27,554 nucleotides of DNA from DASRHY01 sp046765875 (GTDB taxonomy: Bacteria; Actinomycetota; Actinomycetes; Propionibacteriales; Kribbellaceae). The stretch is from positions 1 through 27,554 of the forward strand of contig JBKPSJ010000289.1 in NCBI GenBank assembly GCA_046765875.1. The letters run 5' to 3'. Both the position numbers and the translations under genes were made by a program. Shown in pieces: positions 6,063-14,402 of the stretch. Below the pieces are notes generated by a model, which saw only the letters and a list, made by a program, of their open reading frames with translations, ran no database searches and had not been told where the DNA came from. The stretch's first letter is position 1. Each line of letters starts with the position of its first letter.

Positions 6063-7886
6063 TCAGTCGAAGCTGTTGATACCGGGGCCCGGTGTGCCGC
6101 TGGCACCCTGGCCGCCGGACGTCGGCGTGGTGGGCGAGGTCGGCGGCGTGGTCGGCGGCGTGGTGGGCGCGGTCGTCGGCGTGGTCGGCGGCTGCTGGTT
6201 CTTCGAGATGTAGATCGTCACCTTGCTGCCCTTGTCGGCCCAGGACGTGTCCTTGCCGCCCACCGGATCCTGCTTGGCGACGGTGCCCGGCGGTTTGTTG
6301 CTCGTGGTCTCGACCGGGGCGACCACGAAGCCGGCATCCTTCAGTTGCTGCGTCGCCTGGTCCTTGGGCAGGTCGACCACGTCGGGGACCCGGACCTTGC
6401 CGTTGGCGACCTTGATCGAGATCTCGGTGCCGCGCGGCTGCGCGCCGGTGGGGCTCGCATCGACGACCGTCCCGGCCTTCTCGGAGTTGTTGGTCGGTAT
6501 CTGCTTGACGGTGAACCCGGCCTGGGTCAGCAGTTGCGTGGCCTCCTCGGCGGACTTGCCGACGACGTCGGGGACCTGGATCTTCGCCTCGCCGGCCGAG
6601 ATCGTCACGTTGACCTTGGTGTTCGGGTCGGCCTGCGACAGCGCCTTCGGATCCTGGGTCATGATCTGACCCTCGGGGAACTCGGTGCTGTTCACCGGCT
6701 TCGCGGTGCCCAGTTCGAGTCCGACCGCCGACAGTTCGCTGATCGCCTGCGACTTCGTCTTGCCGATCAGGCTCGGTACCTGGACCTGGGACACCGCGGG
6801 TGTGTTGTCGTTCGCCAGCCTGTCCCACAGCAGGTAACCGCCGACAGCGAGCGCGACGATCGCCAGGCCCAGCAGGAAGTAGGCGAACCCGCGGCCCCGC
6901 CGGTCCCGGCCGTCCGGCCCCTCGTCCTCCGGGCCGTACGCGACCAGGTCGCCTTCGGGTTGCGGCTCGTCGAGCCCCGTGGCGCCGTACAGCGCCTGGG
7001 TCTCGGCGACACTGGCCAGCGGCGCGGTCACCTGCTGACCTGCCAGGATCCGGTGGATGTCGGCCCGCATCTCCGCAGCGCTCTGGTACCGCTGCTCGCG
7101 GTCCTTCGCCAGCGCCTTGAGCACCACCGCGTCGACCTCGGGCGGGATGGACGGGTCGTACGACGAGGGCGGCGCCGGGTTCTCCCGGACGTGCTGGTAC
7201 GCCACCGACACCGGCGACTCGCCCACGAACGGCGGCCGCCCGGTGAGCAGTTCGTATAGCAGGCAGCCGGTGGAGTACAGGTCGGACCGGGCGTCGACGG
7301 TCTCGCCGCGCGCCTGCTCCGGGGACAGGTACTGCGCGGTGCCGATGACCGCCGCTGTCTGGGTCATCGTGGCCGATGTGTCCGCCACCGCCCTGGCGAT
7401 GCCGAAGTCCATCACCTTGACCACGCCGTACTGGTTCAGCATCACGTTGCCCGGCTTGATGTCGCGGTGGACGATGCCGGCCCGGTGGCTGTAGTCGAGC
7501 GCCTCCAGTACGCCGGAGGTGATCTCCAGCGCCCGCTCGGTCATGATCTTGCGACCCTCGCGGAGCATTTCGCGCAGCGTCTTGCCCTGGACGTACTCCA
7601 TCACGATGTACGGGATGGTGATGCCCGAGCCGTTCGGGTCCGGCTCCTCGCCGGTGTCGTAGACCGCGACGATCGACGGGTGGTTCAGGGCGGCGGCCGA
7701 CTGCGCCTCGCGCCGGAACCGGGCCTGGAACGTCGGGTCACTGGCGAGGTCTATCCGCAGCCGCTTGATCGCGACGGTACGCCCGAGCCGGTTGTCGATG
7801 CCCTTGCGTACGTCGGCCATGCCGCCGCGCCCGAGCGACTCGCCCTCTTCGTACCGGCCGCCGACCAGCCGTGCCTGCGATGTCAT
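6063..7886 (-). CDS. pknB: Ser/Thr protein kinase PknB with extracellular PASTA domains
   Basis: A 607-aa transmembrane kinase. The kinase domain (about 11-280) has the Gly-rich loop GRGGMADV (19-26), Lys41 in AIKRL, Glu60, the HRDIKPGN catalytic loop with Asp142 and DFG at 160-162. Thr172 and Thr175 in the activation loop (TSATMTQTA) are the likely autophosphorylation sites. One membrane helix (about 334-356) leads to three PASTA repeats (about 367-435, 436-502 and 503-570), which sense muropeptides or lipid II. A Pro/Thr-rich tail follows; many kinases of this class have four PASTA units and no such tail. It is the last gene of the cluster and acts with PstP and the FHA proteins. No pknA lies between it and pbpA. 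Confidence 0.96.
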   Translation of the reverse strand: MTSQARLVGGRYEEGESLGRGGMADVRKGIDNRLGRTVAIKRLRIDLASDPTFQARFRREAQSAAALNHPSIVAVYDTGEEPDPNGSGITIPYIVMEYVQGKTLREMLREGRKIMTERALEITSGVLEALDYSHRAGIVHRDIKPGNVMLNQYGVVKVMDFGIARAVADTSATMTQTAAVIGTAQYLSPEQARGETVDARSDLYSTGCLLYELLTGRPPFVGESPVSVAYQHVRENPAPPSSYDPSIPPEVDAVVLKALAKDREQRYQSAAEMRADIHRILAGQQVTAPLASVAETQALYGATGLDEPQPEGDLVAYGPEDEGPDGRDRRGRGFAYFLLGLAIVALAVGGYLLWDRLANDNTPAVSQVQVPSLIGKTKSQAISELSAVGLELGTAKPVNSTEFPEGQIMTQDPKALSQADPNTKVNVTISAGEAKIQVPDVVGKSAEEATQLLTQAGFTVKQIPTNNSEKAGTVVDASPTGAQPRGTEISIKVANGKVRVPDVVDLPKDQATQQLKDAGFVVAPVETTSNKPPGTVAKQDPVGGKDTSWADKGSKVTIYISKNQQPPTTPTTAPTTPPTTPPTSPTTPTSGGQGASGTPGPGINSFD

Positions 7887-7923
7887 CCCCTACACCCTTC
7901 TCGGTACTCCACTGACTCAGCGA

Positions 7924-9381
7924 TCACTGGTTCAGCACCGCCTCGATCACGTCGCGCGCGATCGGTCCCGCCAGCTTGCCGCCGGCGATGTCACTGCGTT
8001 CCACGCCGGCCTTCTCGATCACCACGGCGACCGCGACCTTCGGCTCATCCGCGGGCGCGAAGGCCACGAACCACGCGAACGGCGGCCGCTCCGGCGAGGT
8101 CTGTGCGGTACCGGTCTTGCCCGCGACCTTGACGTCGTGGATCGCGGCCGGGGCGCCGGTCCCGTTGTCGACCACGTCCACCATCATCGCGGTCATTTGG
8201 TTGGCCACCTCCGGCGACACCGCCTGGTGCAGCGCCTCCGGCTTGGTCTGCTGGATCGTCCTGAGGTCCGGCGTGCGGACCGACGCGACGAGGTACGGCT
8301 TCATGACCTCGCCGCGGTTCGCGATCCCGGCCGCGACCATCGCCATCTGCAGCGGGGTGGCCCGGACGTCGAACTGGCCGATCGCCGACTGCGCGAGTTG
8401 CGGCGGATTGAGATCTGGCGGGAACGTACTCGCGACACCGTTCAGCTCGTCCAGGTGCCGCTCGTTGAAGCCGAACTTCTCCGCCTGCTCGCGGATCGCG
8501 TCCGTGCCGAGCTCGAGGCCGAGCTTGCCGAACGAGGTGTTGCAGGAGTTGCGCAGCGCGACGATCAGGGTGGCCTTGTCACTTCCGCCGCAGTTCCGGC
8601 CGTTGTGGTTGACGAGGTCCACAGAGGTCTGCGGCAGATCCATCCGGGCCGGCGAGTCGACCTGCGTCTGCGGCGTGAACCGGCCGCTGGACAGTGCCGC
8701 CGCCAGGGTCACGAGCTTGAACGTCGAGCCTGGCGGGTAGGTCTCCCGCTCGGCCCGGTTGAGCATCGGCTTGTCCGGGTCCTTGAGCAGCTTCTGCCAT
8801 GTCTGGTTGACCTTTTTCAGGTCGTGGCTCGCCAGGTCGTTCGGGTCGTAGGTCGGTGTGGACGCGGAGGCGAGCACGGCGCCGGTGCTCGGGTCCAGCG
8901 CGACCACCGCGCCGTGGTAGCCCTTCTGGGTCAGGCCGTCCATCGCGGCCTTCTGCGCCTGCGGGTTCAGCGTGAGCGTGACCGACGCGCCCTGCTGCCG
9001 CTTGCCGGTGATCACGTCGATCACGCGGCGGAACGCCAGGCTCGGGTCGGTCCCGTTCAGCTCGGAGTTCATGGTCTGTTCGATGCCGGACCGGCCGAAC
9101 AGGTACGAGTAGAAGCCGGTGACGTGCGCGTACTGCTCTGCCTCGGGATAGACGCGCTGGTACATGAACTTGTCGTTGGAGGGCTTGCTCTGCGCAACCG
9201 GCTGGCCGGCGACCAGGATCGGGCCGCGGTTCACTGAGAACTGCTCGTCGCGCACCCGCCGGTTGTCGTTGCGCGCGTTCAGGGTGTCGGCCTTGAAGGC
9301 GCCGACGTACGTCGCGTTCGCCAGCAGCGCGATCATCAGGATGATGGCCGCGACGGCTAGTCGTCTGATCGCCCGGTTCAC
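7924..9381 (-). CDS. pbpA: Class B penicillin-binding protein PbpA
   Basis: A 485-aa transpeptidase that cross-links peptidoglycan, working with RodA. It has an N-terminal anchor (about residues 8-28), a dimerisation-type segment (50-130, RGPILVAG start) and the transpeptidase domain. The active-site motifs are complete: Ser219-Thr-Phe-Lys222 in PPGSTFKL, Ser279-Cys-Asn281 in RNSCNTSF, and Lys422-Thr-Gly424 in AGKTGTAQ. It starts at GTG 9381, 7 nt after the rodA stop (9389), so the two are almost certainly co-translated. Homologues near pknB are needed for septation and cell shape in mycobacteria and are PknB substrates there; the latter is family knowledge. Confidence 0.95.
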   Translation of the reverse strand: MNRAIRRLAVAAIILMIALLANATYVGAFKADTLNARNDNRRVRDEQFSVNRGPILVAGQPVAQSKPSNDKFMYQRVYPEAEQYAHVTGFYSYLFGRSGIEQTMNSELNGTDPSLAFRRVIDVITGKRQQGASVTLTLNPQAQKAAMDGLTQKGYHGAVVALDPSTGAVLASASTPTYDPNDLASHDLKKVNQTWQKLLKDPDKPMLNRAERETYPPGSTFKLVTLAAALSSGRFTPQTQVDSPARMDLPQTSVDLVNHNGRNCGGSDKATLIVALRNSCNTSFGKLGLELGTDAIREQAEKFGFNERHLDELNGVASTFPPDLNPPQLAQSAIGQFDVRATPLQMAMVAAGIANRGEVMKPYLVASVRTPDLRTIQQTKPEALHQAVSPEVANQMTAMMVDVVDNGTGAPAAIHDVKVAGKTGTAQTSPERPPFAWFVAFAPADEPKVAVAVVIEKAGVERSDIAGGKLAGPIARDVIEAVLNQ

Positions 9382-9388
9382 GCATCAC

Positions 9389-10792
9389 TCATTTCTGAAC
9401 CGCGATCGCGATCGTCTCGTCCGACACGGGTGCGGCCGGGGTCTGCGGCCGCCGGGCCTGGTCGCTGATACGCAGCAGCAGGGCGATGATCGCCCAGTTC
9501 GCGACCAGCGACGTACCGCCCAGCGACATGAACGGCGTGGTCAGACCGGTCAGCGGGACCAGCCCGGTGACGCCGCCGACCACGACGAACACCTGCACCG
9601 CGAAGCTCATCGCCAGGCCGGCCGCGATCAGCTTGCCGAAGATGTCCCGGCAGGCCAGCGCGGTGCGCAGGCCGCGCTCCACGATCAGCATGAAGACCAC
9701 GATGATCGCCATCAGCCCGGTCAGCCCGAGTTCCTCGCCGAATGCCGAGATGATGAAGTCGCTACGGCTGACCGGAGTCAGCTCGGGCCGGCCGTTGCCC
9801 AGCCCGCGGCCGAGGATGCCGCCCCACGCCTGGCCGAACAGTCCGGTGACCAACTGGCCGCCGCCGTTGTCGACGTTGTGGAACGGGTCCAGCCAGGTGT
9901 TCACCCGGACCTGGACGTGGTGGAAGGCGACGTACGCGAACCAGCCGCCGGCCAGGAACATCAGCGCACCGACGAACAGCCAGCCGGCCCGTTCGGTGGC
10001 GACGTACAGCATGACCAGGAACAGGCCGAAGAACAGCAGCGAAGTGCCGAGGTCCTTCTCGAAGACCAGCACGCCGAGACTGGCCAGCCAGGCGATCGCG
10101 ATCGGGCCGAGGTCACGTGCGCGGGGCAGGTCCAGGCCCATGAACCGGTGCCCCGCCAGGGCCAGCACGTCGCGCTTGACCACGAGGTAGCCGGCGAAGA
10201 ACACAACCAGGCAGACCTTGGCCACCTCGCCGGGCTGGAACGACATACCGAACAGGCTGACCCAGATCCGCGACCCGTTGATCTCCACGCCGAGGCCGGG
10301 CACCAGTGGCAGGACCAGTAGGATCAGACCGGCCAGACCCGCGGTGTAGGTGTACGCCTGCAGCCGCCGGTGATCGCGGATCACCAGCAACACAATGAGG
10401 AATGCGACGACACCGACAGCTGTCCACGTCATCTGCATCGGCGCGGACGGGGGCTTCGGGTCGACCCCATTGCTGCGGGCGATCGCCGCCAGGCCGAGGT
10501 CGATCCGGTGGATCATCGCCAGGCCCAGCCCGTTCAGCAGAACCACGCACGGCAGCAGCACCGGGTCCGCGTACGGGGCGCGGAACCGCAGCACCAGGTG
10601 CGCGATCAGCGCGATCACGCTGAGCCCGAGTGCGTAGGCACCGGTGCTGGCCGGGATCGCGTCCTGCACGGTGATGCCGATGTTCACGTACGCCGCGACA
10701 CCGATGCCGACGGCAAGGATGAGCAGGAACAGCTCCACCCCGCGCCGGGAGCGCGGGATGACCTGGATCAGCGAGGTGGCCGACGCGCTCAT
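9389..10792 (-). CDS. rodA: FtsW/RodA/SpoVE family peptidoglycan glycosyltransferase
   Basis: A 467-aa polytopic protein of the SEDS family, about 12 membrane helices, which polymerises lipid II with its cognate PBP. Family signatures include GSRIWVSLFGMSFQPGE (substrate-side motif), VFEKDLGTSLLFFGLF with the catalytic-type Asp, and VSRSDFIISAFGEELGL. The start at ATG 10792 overlaps the pstP TGA (ATGA, 10789-10792); longer reading upstream is only the shadow of pstP. It is followed after 7 nt by pbpA. FtsW and RodA are hard to tell apart by eye; the position next to pbpA and pknB supports RodA. Confidence 0.95.
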   Translation of the reverse strand: MSASATSLIQVIPRSRRGVELFLLILAVGIGVAAYVNIGITVQDAIPASTGAYALGLSVIALIAHLVLRFRAPYADPVLLPCVVLLNGLGLAMIHRIDLGLAAIARSNGVDPKPPSAPMQMTWTAVGVVAFLIVLLVIRDHRRLQAYTYTAGLAGLILLVLPLVPGLGVEINGSRIWVSLFGMSFQPGEVAKVCLVVFFAGYLVVKRDVLALAGHRFMGLDLPRARDLGPIAIAWLASLGVLVFEKDLGTSLLFFGLFLVMLYVATERAGWLFVGALMFLAGGWFAYVAFHHVQVRVNTWLDPFHNVDNGGGQLVTGLFGQAWGGILGRGLGNGRPELTPVSRSDFIISAFGEELGLTGLMAIIVVFMLIVERGLRTALACRDIFGKLIAAGLAMSFAVQVFVVVGGVTGLVPLTGLTTPFMSLGGTSLVANWAIIALLLRISDQARRPQTPAAPVSDETIAIAVQK

Positions 10793-12207
10793 TGCTCGCA
10801 CTCCGTGCTGCGGGGCGTCGGCGTGGTGGTCGGGGTGTGCTGCGGCGTGCTCACCGGCGTTGACGGGCGGGTGGTCGGTCGGGTGGACGGCTGTGTTGAC
10901 GCTGGCTTGGCCGGAGTGGTCGGGCGGGTGGGTGTTGTCCGAATCGGCGTCGGTGTCGGCGTCGGTGTCGGCGTCGGGTGCTGCCGCCGGGCGCACTCGG
11001 CGGCGAGCTCGCGTAGTTCGCCGACGATGTTGCGGGCGTCCTGCAGGCTCGACGCGCTGATGGTCTGCTCGACCTGCTCGCGCCGGTACGTCGGCAGCTG
11101 GTCGACGTTCAGCGGCTGCACCTCGTACACGCCGGACAGGTCGATCCCCGGGATCGCGTCGTCGATGCCCTTGTAGATCGCGACGTGATCTCCGTCGGAG
11201 CCGACGTAGTACTGGTTCTGCGTCCATCCGTACGCGACCGCGCCAACGACGGCGATCAGTGCGACGAGGACTGCCATCACACCGAGCCGCTTGATCCAGC
11301 GGAATCGCTTCGGCGCCTGTGGTGCGTACCGCAGCTCCTCGAGCTCGTCAGGCGTCGGACCGCCCCGGCCGCCGGCACCCGCCGGGGCGCCGCGGCGTAC
11401 CTCGATCGTGCGCTCCGGGCCGGTGCCGCCCTGGCCGAGTTCGGCGGCCGCGCCGACCAGTTGCGGGTCCTTGCTGCCGCCGGACGTGACCACGTCGGCG
11501 ACGATGCAGGTGACGTTGTCGTTCGAGCCGGACTCGAGCGCGATCGTGATCAGGTCGACCGCCACGGAGTCCGGCGTGCCCGCGCGCATCGTGGCCGCGA
11601 TCAAGTCGTCGCCGACATAGTCCGGGATGCCGTCGCTGCACAGCATCAACCGGTCGCCGGCGCGGATGTCGAGGATCTCCAGGTCCGGGTCGGAGTCCGG
11701 CCGGCCGTCCAGTACCCGCAGGATCAGGTTGCGGTGCGGGTGGTTCTGCGCCTCCTGCGTACTGATCCGGCCCTCGTCGACCAGCGACTGTACGAACGTG
11801 TGGTCGTGGCTGAGCTGACGCAGTTTGCCGTCGCGCATCAGGTACGCCCGCGAGTCGCCCAGATGCGCCATCGCGAAGTGCTCGCCGTCGAACAGGATCG
11901 CGGTCACCGTCGAGCCGGTGCCCTCGATCTCGGGGTCCTGTTCGACCAGCTCGGAGAGCCGCTCGTTGGCCCTGTGCACCGCTCCGGCCAGCAGTTCGAG
12001 GAGGTCGTCGCCTGACGAGGACCGGTGCGCACTGTCCAGCCTGCGGATCACGTCGACCGCTGTGGCACTGGCCAACTCGCCGGCCGCCGCGCCACCCATG
12101 CCGTCGGCCAGTAACAGCAGGTGTGGTCCGGCGTACGCGGAGTCCTCGTTGTTGCGCCGTACCCGGCCGACGTCGGTCAGCGCGGCGTACTCCAGCGACA
12201 GGGTCAT
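10789..12207 (-). CDS. pstP: PP2C-family Ser/Thr protein phosphatase PstP
   Basis: A 472-aa metal-dependent phosphatase that reverses PknB phosphorylation. The cytoplasmic PP2C domain (about 5-238) shows the metal-binding motifs RRNNEDSAY (Glu21, Asp22), LLADGMGGAAAGE (Asp35), HLGDSRAYL, LCSDGIPDYVGDD and GSNDNVTC. A linker leads to one membrane helix (about 305-327, LGVMAVLVALIAVVGAVAYG). The outer part ends in a long Pro/Thr tail, partly coded by a 12-nt tandem repeat (about 10944-10979, Thr-Pro dipeptides). Its stop overlaps the rodA start. The pair PstP/PknB is the phospho-switch of this cluster. Confidence 0.96.
   Translation of the reverse strand: MTLSLEYAALTDVGRVRRNNEDSAYAGPHLLLLADGMGGAAAGELASATAVDVIRRLDSAHRSSSGDDLLELLAGAVHRANERLSELVEQDPEIEGTGSTVTAILFDGEHFAMAHLGDSRAYLMRDGKLRQLSHDHTFVQSLVDEGRISTQEAQNHPHRNLILRVLDGRPDSDPDLEILDIRAGDRLMLCSDGIPDYVGDDLIAATMRAGTPDSVAVDLITIALESGSNDNVTCIVADVVTSGGSKDPQLVGAAAELGQGGTGPERTIEVRRGAPAGAGGRGGPTPDELEELRYAPQAPKRFRWIKRLGVMAVLVALIAVVGAVAYGWTQNQYYVGSDGDHVAIYKGIDDAIPGIDLSGVYEVQPLNVDQLPTYRREQVEQTISASSLQDARNIVGELRELAAECARRQHPTPTPTPTPTPIRTTPTRPTTPAKPASTQPSTRPTTRPSTPVSTPQHTPTTTPTPRSTECEQ
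10944..10979 (-). repeat. 12-bp tandem repeat in the pstP tail
   Basis: Three nearly identical 12-bp units (TCGGCGTCGGTG on the plus strand) code for Thr-Pro dipeptides in the extracytoplasmic tail of PstP. The frame is preserved. Confidence 0.7.
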
Positions 12208-12213
12208 CGGTTC

Positions 12214-12681
12214 CTACTTGGCGAGGGTCAGCGTCGTACGGCCGATCCGGATGGAACCACCGATCTCGGCCTGCACCGGACGGGTGAGCCGCTGCCCGTC
12301 CAAATAGGTGCCGTTGGTCGAGCCCAGATCCTCCACCCACCACTGGCCGTCGGACAAGAACACCCGCGCGTGCCGCGTCGAGGAGTAGTCGTCGTCCAGC
12401 TTGATCTGGCAGTCCGAGCCGCGGCCGATCGTCACCGGCTCTCCGTTGAGCGGTGCCGACACCCCCGCCTGCGGCCCGTCCGCGATCGCGATCGATCCCG
12501 GGTGGCCGCGCCGCTTCTTCTGCTTGGCCTTCACCGGCTTCGGTGACGGTACAGCGCCCGCACCCGCGGCCACCTTCGTCCCGAACAGATCCGACCGGAT
12601 CACTGACAGCACCGACAGCACGAACATCCACAGCAAAGCGAGGAAGCCGAGCTTGATCAGGGTCAGCGTCAGCTCTGACAT
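12214..12681 (-). CDS. fhaB: FHA-domain membrane protein FhaB (FipA-type)
   Basis: A 155-aa protein with an N-terminal membrane helix (about 6-27, LIKLGFLALLWMFVLSVLSV), a basic linker (KPVKAKQKKRRG) and a C-terminal FHA domain (about 70-150) with the phosphothreonine-binding signature IGRGSDCQIKL, SSTRHARV and DLGSTNGTYLDG. FHA domains dock phosphorylated Thr on PknB or its substrates. I choose ATG 12681 (MSELTLTL), the usual family start; GTG 12690, 3 nt after the fhaA stop, would add three residues. Neither has a strong ribosome site. It lies between fhaA and pstP, 6 nt before the latter. Confidence 0.93.
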   Translation of the reverse strand: MSELTLTLIKLGFLALLWMFVLSVLSVIRSDLFGTKVAAGAGAVPSPKPVKAKQKKRRGHPGSIAIADGPQAGVSAPLNGEPVTIGRGSDCQIKLDDDYSSTRHARVFLSDGQWWVEDLGSTNGTYLDGQRLTRPVQAEIGGSIRIGRTTLTLAK

Positions 12682-12693
12682 ATCTGACACGGG

Positions 12694-13509
12694 CTACCGC
12701 CAACTCTGCGATTCGTCGTACCCCGGCCCGATCCGGACGATCAGCTCGGTGGTCCCGATCTTGATCCGCGAGCCCTCGGTCAGCTCCGCCTCCGAGGTGC
12801 GCCGCCCGTTCACCAGCGTGCCGTTGGTCGACCCGAGGTCGACGATGACGACGCGGACACCGGCCGGTCCGTCGGGCATCAGCCGGATCTCGGCGTGCCG
12901 GCGGGACACGCCGGGGTCGTTGACCTGGATGTCGGCGTCGGTGCCGCGGCCGATCACGACGCCGGGCGGGTCCACCGGGCGCCGCCGGCCGTCCATCTCG
13001 ACCTGCACCTGGACCGGTCCACGGTGCCGTGGCGGCGGACCGGGCGGCGGCATCGACTGCAGTTGGGTACTGCCGTCGTTGGCGGGCTGCATAGGCGGCA
13101 TCGGCTGTACCGGCGGCATCGGTGGCTGCCGGACGGGTGGCGCGATGGTCGCGCTGCGAATGTGGAAGGTCCCGACCGGTAGCCCGTCCGACTCGATCAG
13201 CTCGATCTCCATCGGACCCGAGAACGAGTACCGCTGGATGTCGGCATGCTCGCGCAACTCCTTGGTCAGCTCCCGGTGCAGGGTCGGTCCATACTCGTTG
13301 AGCCGCCCGTAGTCCTCCGGGCCGAGCTCGATCCGGTACGAGTTCGGCACCAGCCGCCGGTCCCGGGACAGGATCCGGGCCGTGTTGTCCATCTCACGTT
13401 TGAGCGCCGCGGCCAACTCGACCGGCTCGACAGCACCCTTGAAGGCGCGCGCGAACACGCTGCTGACGATCCCCTCGAGCTTTCGCTCGAAGCGCTGCAG
13501 CCCGCCCAC
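12694..13509 (-). CDS. fhaA: FhaA: DUF3662 plus FHA domain protein
   Basis: A 271-aa protein with an N-terminal DUF3662 domain (about 1-115, GGLQRFERKLEGIVSSVFAR onwards), a Pro/Met-rich linker (about 130-175) and a C-terminal FHA domain (about 185-265: VIGRGTDADIQV, SRRHAEIRL, DLGSTNGTLVNGR). In mycobacteria FhaA binds the phosphorylated pseudokinase domain of MviN/MurJ to restrain peptidoglycan synthesis; that partner is not in this window. An open frame extends 60 nt further upstream, but GTG 13509 has a full AGGAGG (13515-13520) 5 nt before it and gives the family N-terminus. It is the first gene of the minus-strand operon. Confidence 0.94.
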   Translation of the reverse strand: MGGLQRFERKLEGIVSSVFARAFKGAVEPVELAAALKREMDNTARILSRDRRLVPNSYRIELGPEDYGRLNEYGPTLHRELTKELREHADIQRYSFSGPMEIELIESDGLPVGTFHIRSATIAPPVRQPPMPPVQPMPPMQPANDGSTQLQSMPPPGPPPRHRGPVQVQVEMDGRRRPVDPPGVVIGRGTDADIQVNDPGVSRRHAEIRLMPDGPAGVRVVIVDLGSTNGTLVNGRRTSEAELTEGSRIKIGTTELIVRIGPGYDESQSWR

Positions 13510-13709
13510 GGCGTCCTCCTCTCGGATGATGTCTGGCTTGATGTCCAGGTCCGGGTCCATCGGGTCCAACGAGTACGTGTGCCCTCTGGTACGACGATCG
13601 ATCGTAACGGGCGGTTGGCCCGTACCCGTAGCCAGCGCCGGTCGCGGCGCGTGCTATCCTCCTTCTTCGGTTGTGAGACACGGGTCTTCCCGGGGGTTTT
13701 GCAGCCTGC
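13510..13709. promoter_or_regulatory. Divergent control region of fhaA and tRNA-Leu
   Basis: It holds the fhaA ribosome site (13515-13520), a perfect 12-bp palindrome ACGATCGATCGT (13594-13605), and an extended -10-like TGCTATCCT (13652-13660) that could serve the tRNA. A clear -35 is missing. The palindrome is 85 bp upstream of the fhaA start and could be an operator for the whole operon. Confidence 0.4.
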
Positions 13710-13793
13710 GCGCGGGTGGCGGAATAGGCAGACGCGCACGGTTCAGGTCCGTGTGCCCGAAAGGGCGTGGGGGTTCAACTCCCCCCTCGCGCA
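13710..13793 (+). tRNA. tRNA-Leu (anticodon CAG)
   Basis: An 84-nt class II tRNA. The acceptor arm pairs GCGCGGG (13710-13716) with CTCGCGC (13786-13792) with one G-U pair, and A13793 is the Leu discriminator. The anticodon loop TTCAGGT (13742-13748) gives CAG for CUG codons. The long variable arm is near GCCCGAAAGGGC, and the T arm is GGGGG-TTCAACT-CCCCC. The CCA end is not encoded (CAC follows). Confidence 0.96.
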
Positions 13794-13798
13794 CACCA

Positions 13799-13826
13799 CA
13801 GCCCGGGACTCCCAGAGCCCGGGCTG
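13799..13826 (+). terminator. Hairpin terminator after tRNA-Leu
   Basis: CAGCCCGGG (13799-13807) pairs perfectly with CCCGGGCTG (13818-13826) across a 10-nt loop. It begins six bases after the tRNA end. Only a weak CTTC follows the stem. Confidence 0.7.
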
Positions 13827-13933
13827 CTTCGCGTCCGCCGTCAGGCCCGGTCGTACCAGGCGACGCCACCTGGGAACCCGCAGCCGCCTGCACCCGCGGC
13901 GCCGATTCCTCGGTCCTCCCTCTGCGACGTGGC

Positions 13934-14258
13934 ATGCACCAACCTGGCGTTCCCGCGAGGTCACACCACTCGAGCAGCAACCGCACCCCGCCCCCGCCAG
14001 CGCCCGCTGTGGCGGTTCGCGCCCCGTGCCAGGGTTCGCACCACGCTGCGAGGGGTGCGAACCCCGGCGCTGAGTGCGAAGCCCGATACCGGGTGGGATG
14101 CACCGGCCCGGCGTTCCCGCGAGGTCACGGCGTTCGAGCGGCAGCGGACCGGCCCGGTAGGGCCGGCTGAGGCGGTTCGCGCCCCGTGCCAGGGTTCGCA
14201 CCACGGTGTGAGGGGGTGCGAACCCCGGTCATGGGCGCGAACCGCAGTGCGAGGTGCG
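13934..14258. repeat. Two-copy imperfect tandem repeat of about 160 bp with hairpins
   Basis: Copy 1 is about 13934-14097 and copy 2 about 14098-14258. The first 31 bases of the units match at 28 positions (offset 164). A 35-base core (14011-14045 and 14171-14205) is identical at an offset of 160. Each copy carries an 11-bp perfect hairpin, GGGTTCGCACC with GGTGCGAACCC: 14032-14042/14054-14064 and 14192-14202/14215-14225. The middle part of the units (about 13965-14010) is not conserved. No CRISPR-like regular spacing is seen. Confidence 0.8.
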
Positions 14259-14390
14259 AAGCACCGGTGCTGGGCGCAAACCCGATCACCGCCGCCGGAG
14301 GCGCGTCGACGTAATTGCCCGATCGCGCAGATCTTGCGAACGCGAGGACAGAGTTGACCCACGGGGATGTCGGCCGCCGAGCGGGCGGGC

Positions 14391-14402
14391 TAGCTTCCGG
14401 GT
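14391..14402 (+). promoter_or_regulatory. -10 element giving a probable leaderless start
   Basis: TAGCTT (14391-14396) ends six bases before ATG 14403. Transcription would begin at or next to the A of the start codon. There is no Shine-Dalgarno sequence before this ATG, which fits a leaderless mRNA. No good -35 lies at the right distance. Confidence 0.45.

Larger units (their letters stand above)
13830..14402. other. Gene-free stretch with repeats
   Basis: I find no credible protein here. Reading frames on the minus strand are arginine- and glycine-rich and run through the tRNA. The stretch holds the tandem duplication described separately, about ten copies of a TGCGAA/TTCGCA word, and near its right end the promoter of the following gene. 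Confidence 0.7.

Noticed and set aside
9389..11227. Longer RodA with an N-terminal Pro/Thr extension
   Set aside because: The extra 145 codons are the pstP tail read in another frame; ATG 10792 overlaps the pstP stop in the usual way.
12694..13569. FhaA starting at the upstream ATG 13569 or 13560
   Set aside because: The extra residues are not family-like, and GTG 13509 has a perfect AGGAGG at the right distance.
13743..14204. Minus-strand reading frame over tRNA-Leu and the repeats
   Set aside because: It reads through the tRNA (the familiar false tail GELNPHALSGTRT) and is arginine-rich; the repeats alone create its internal similarity.
13934..14258. Possible CRISPR array
   Set aside because: Only two units, about 160 bp long, with uneven spacing and no cas genes.
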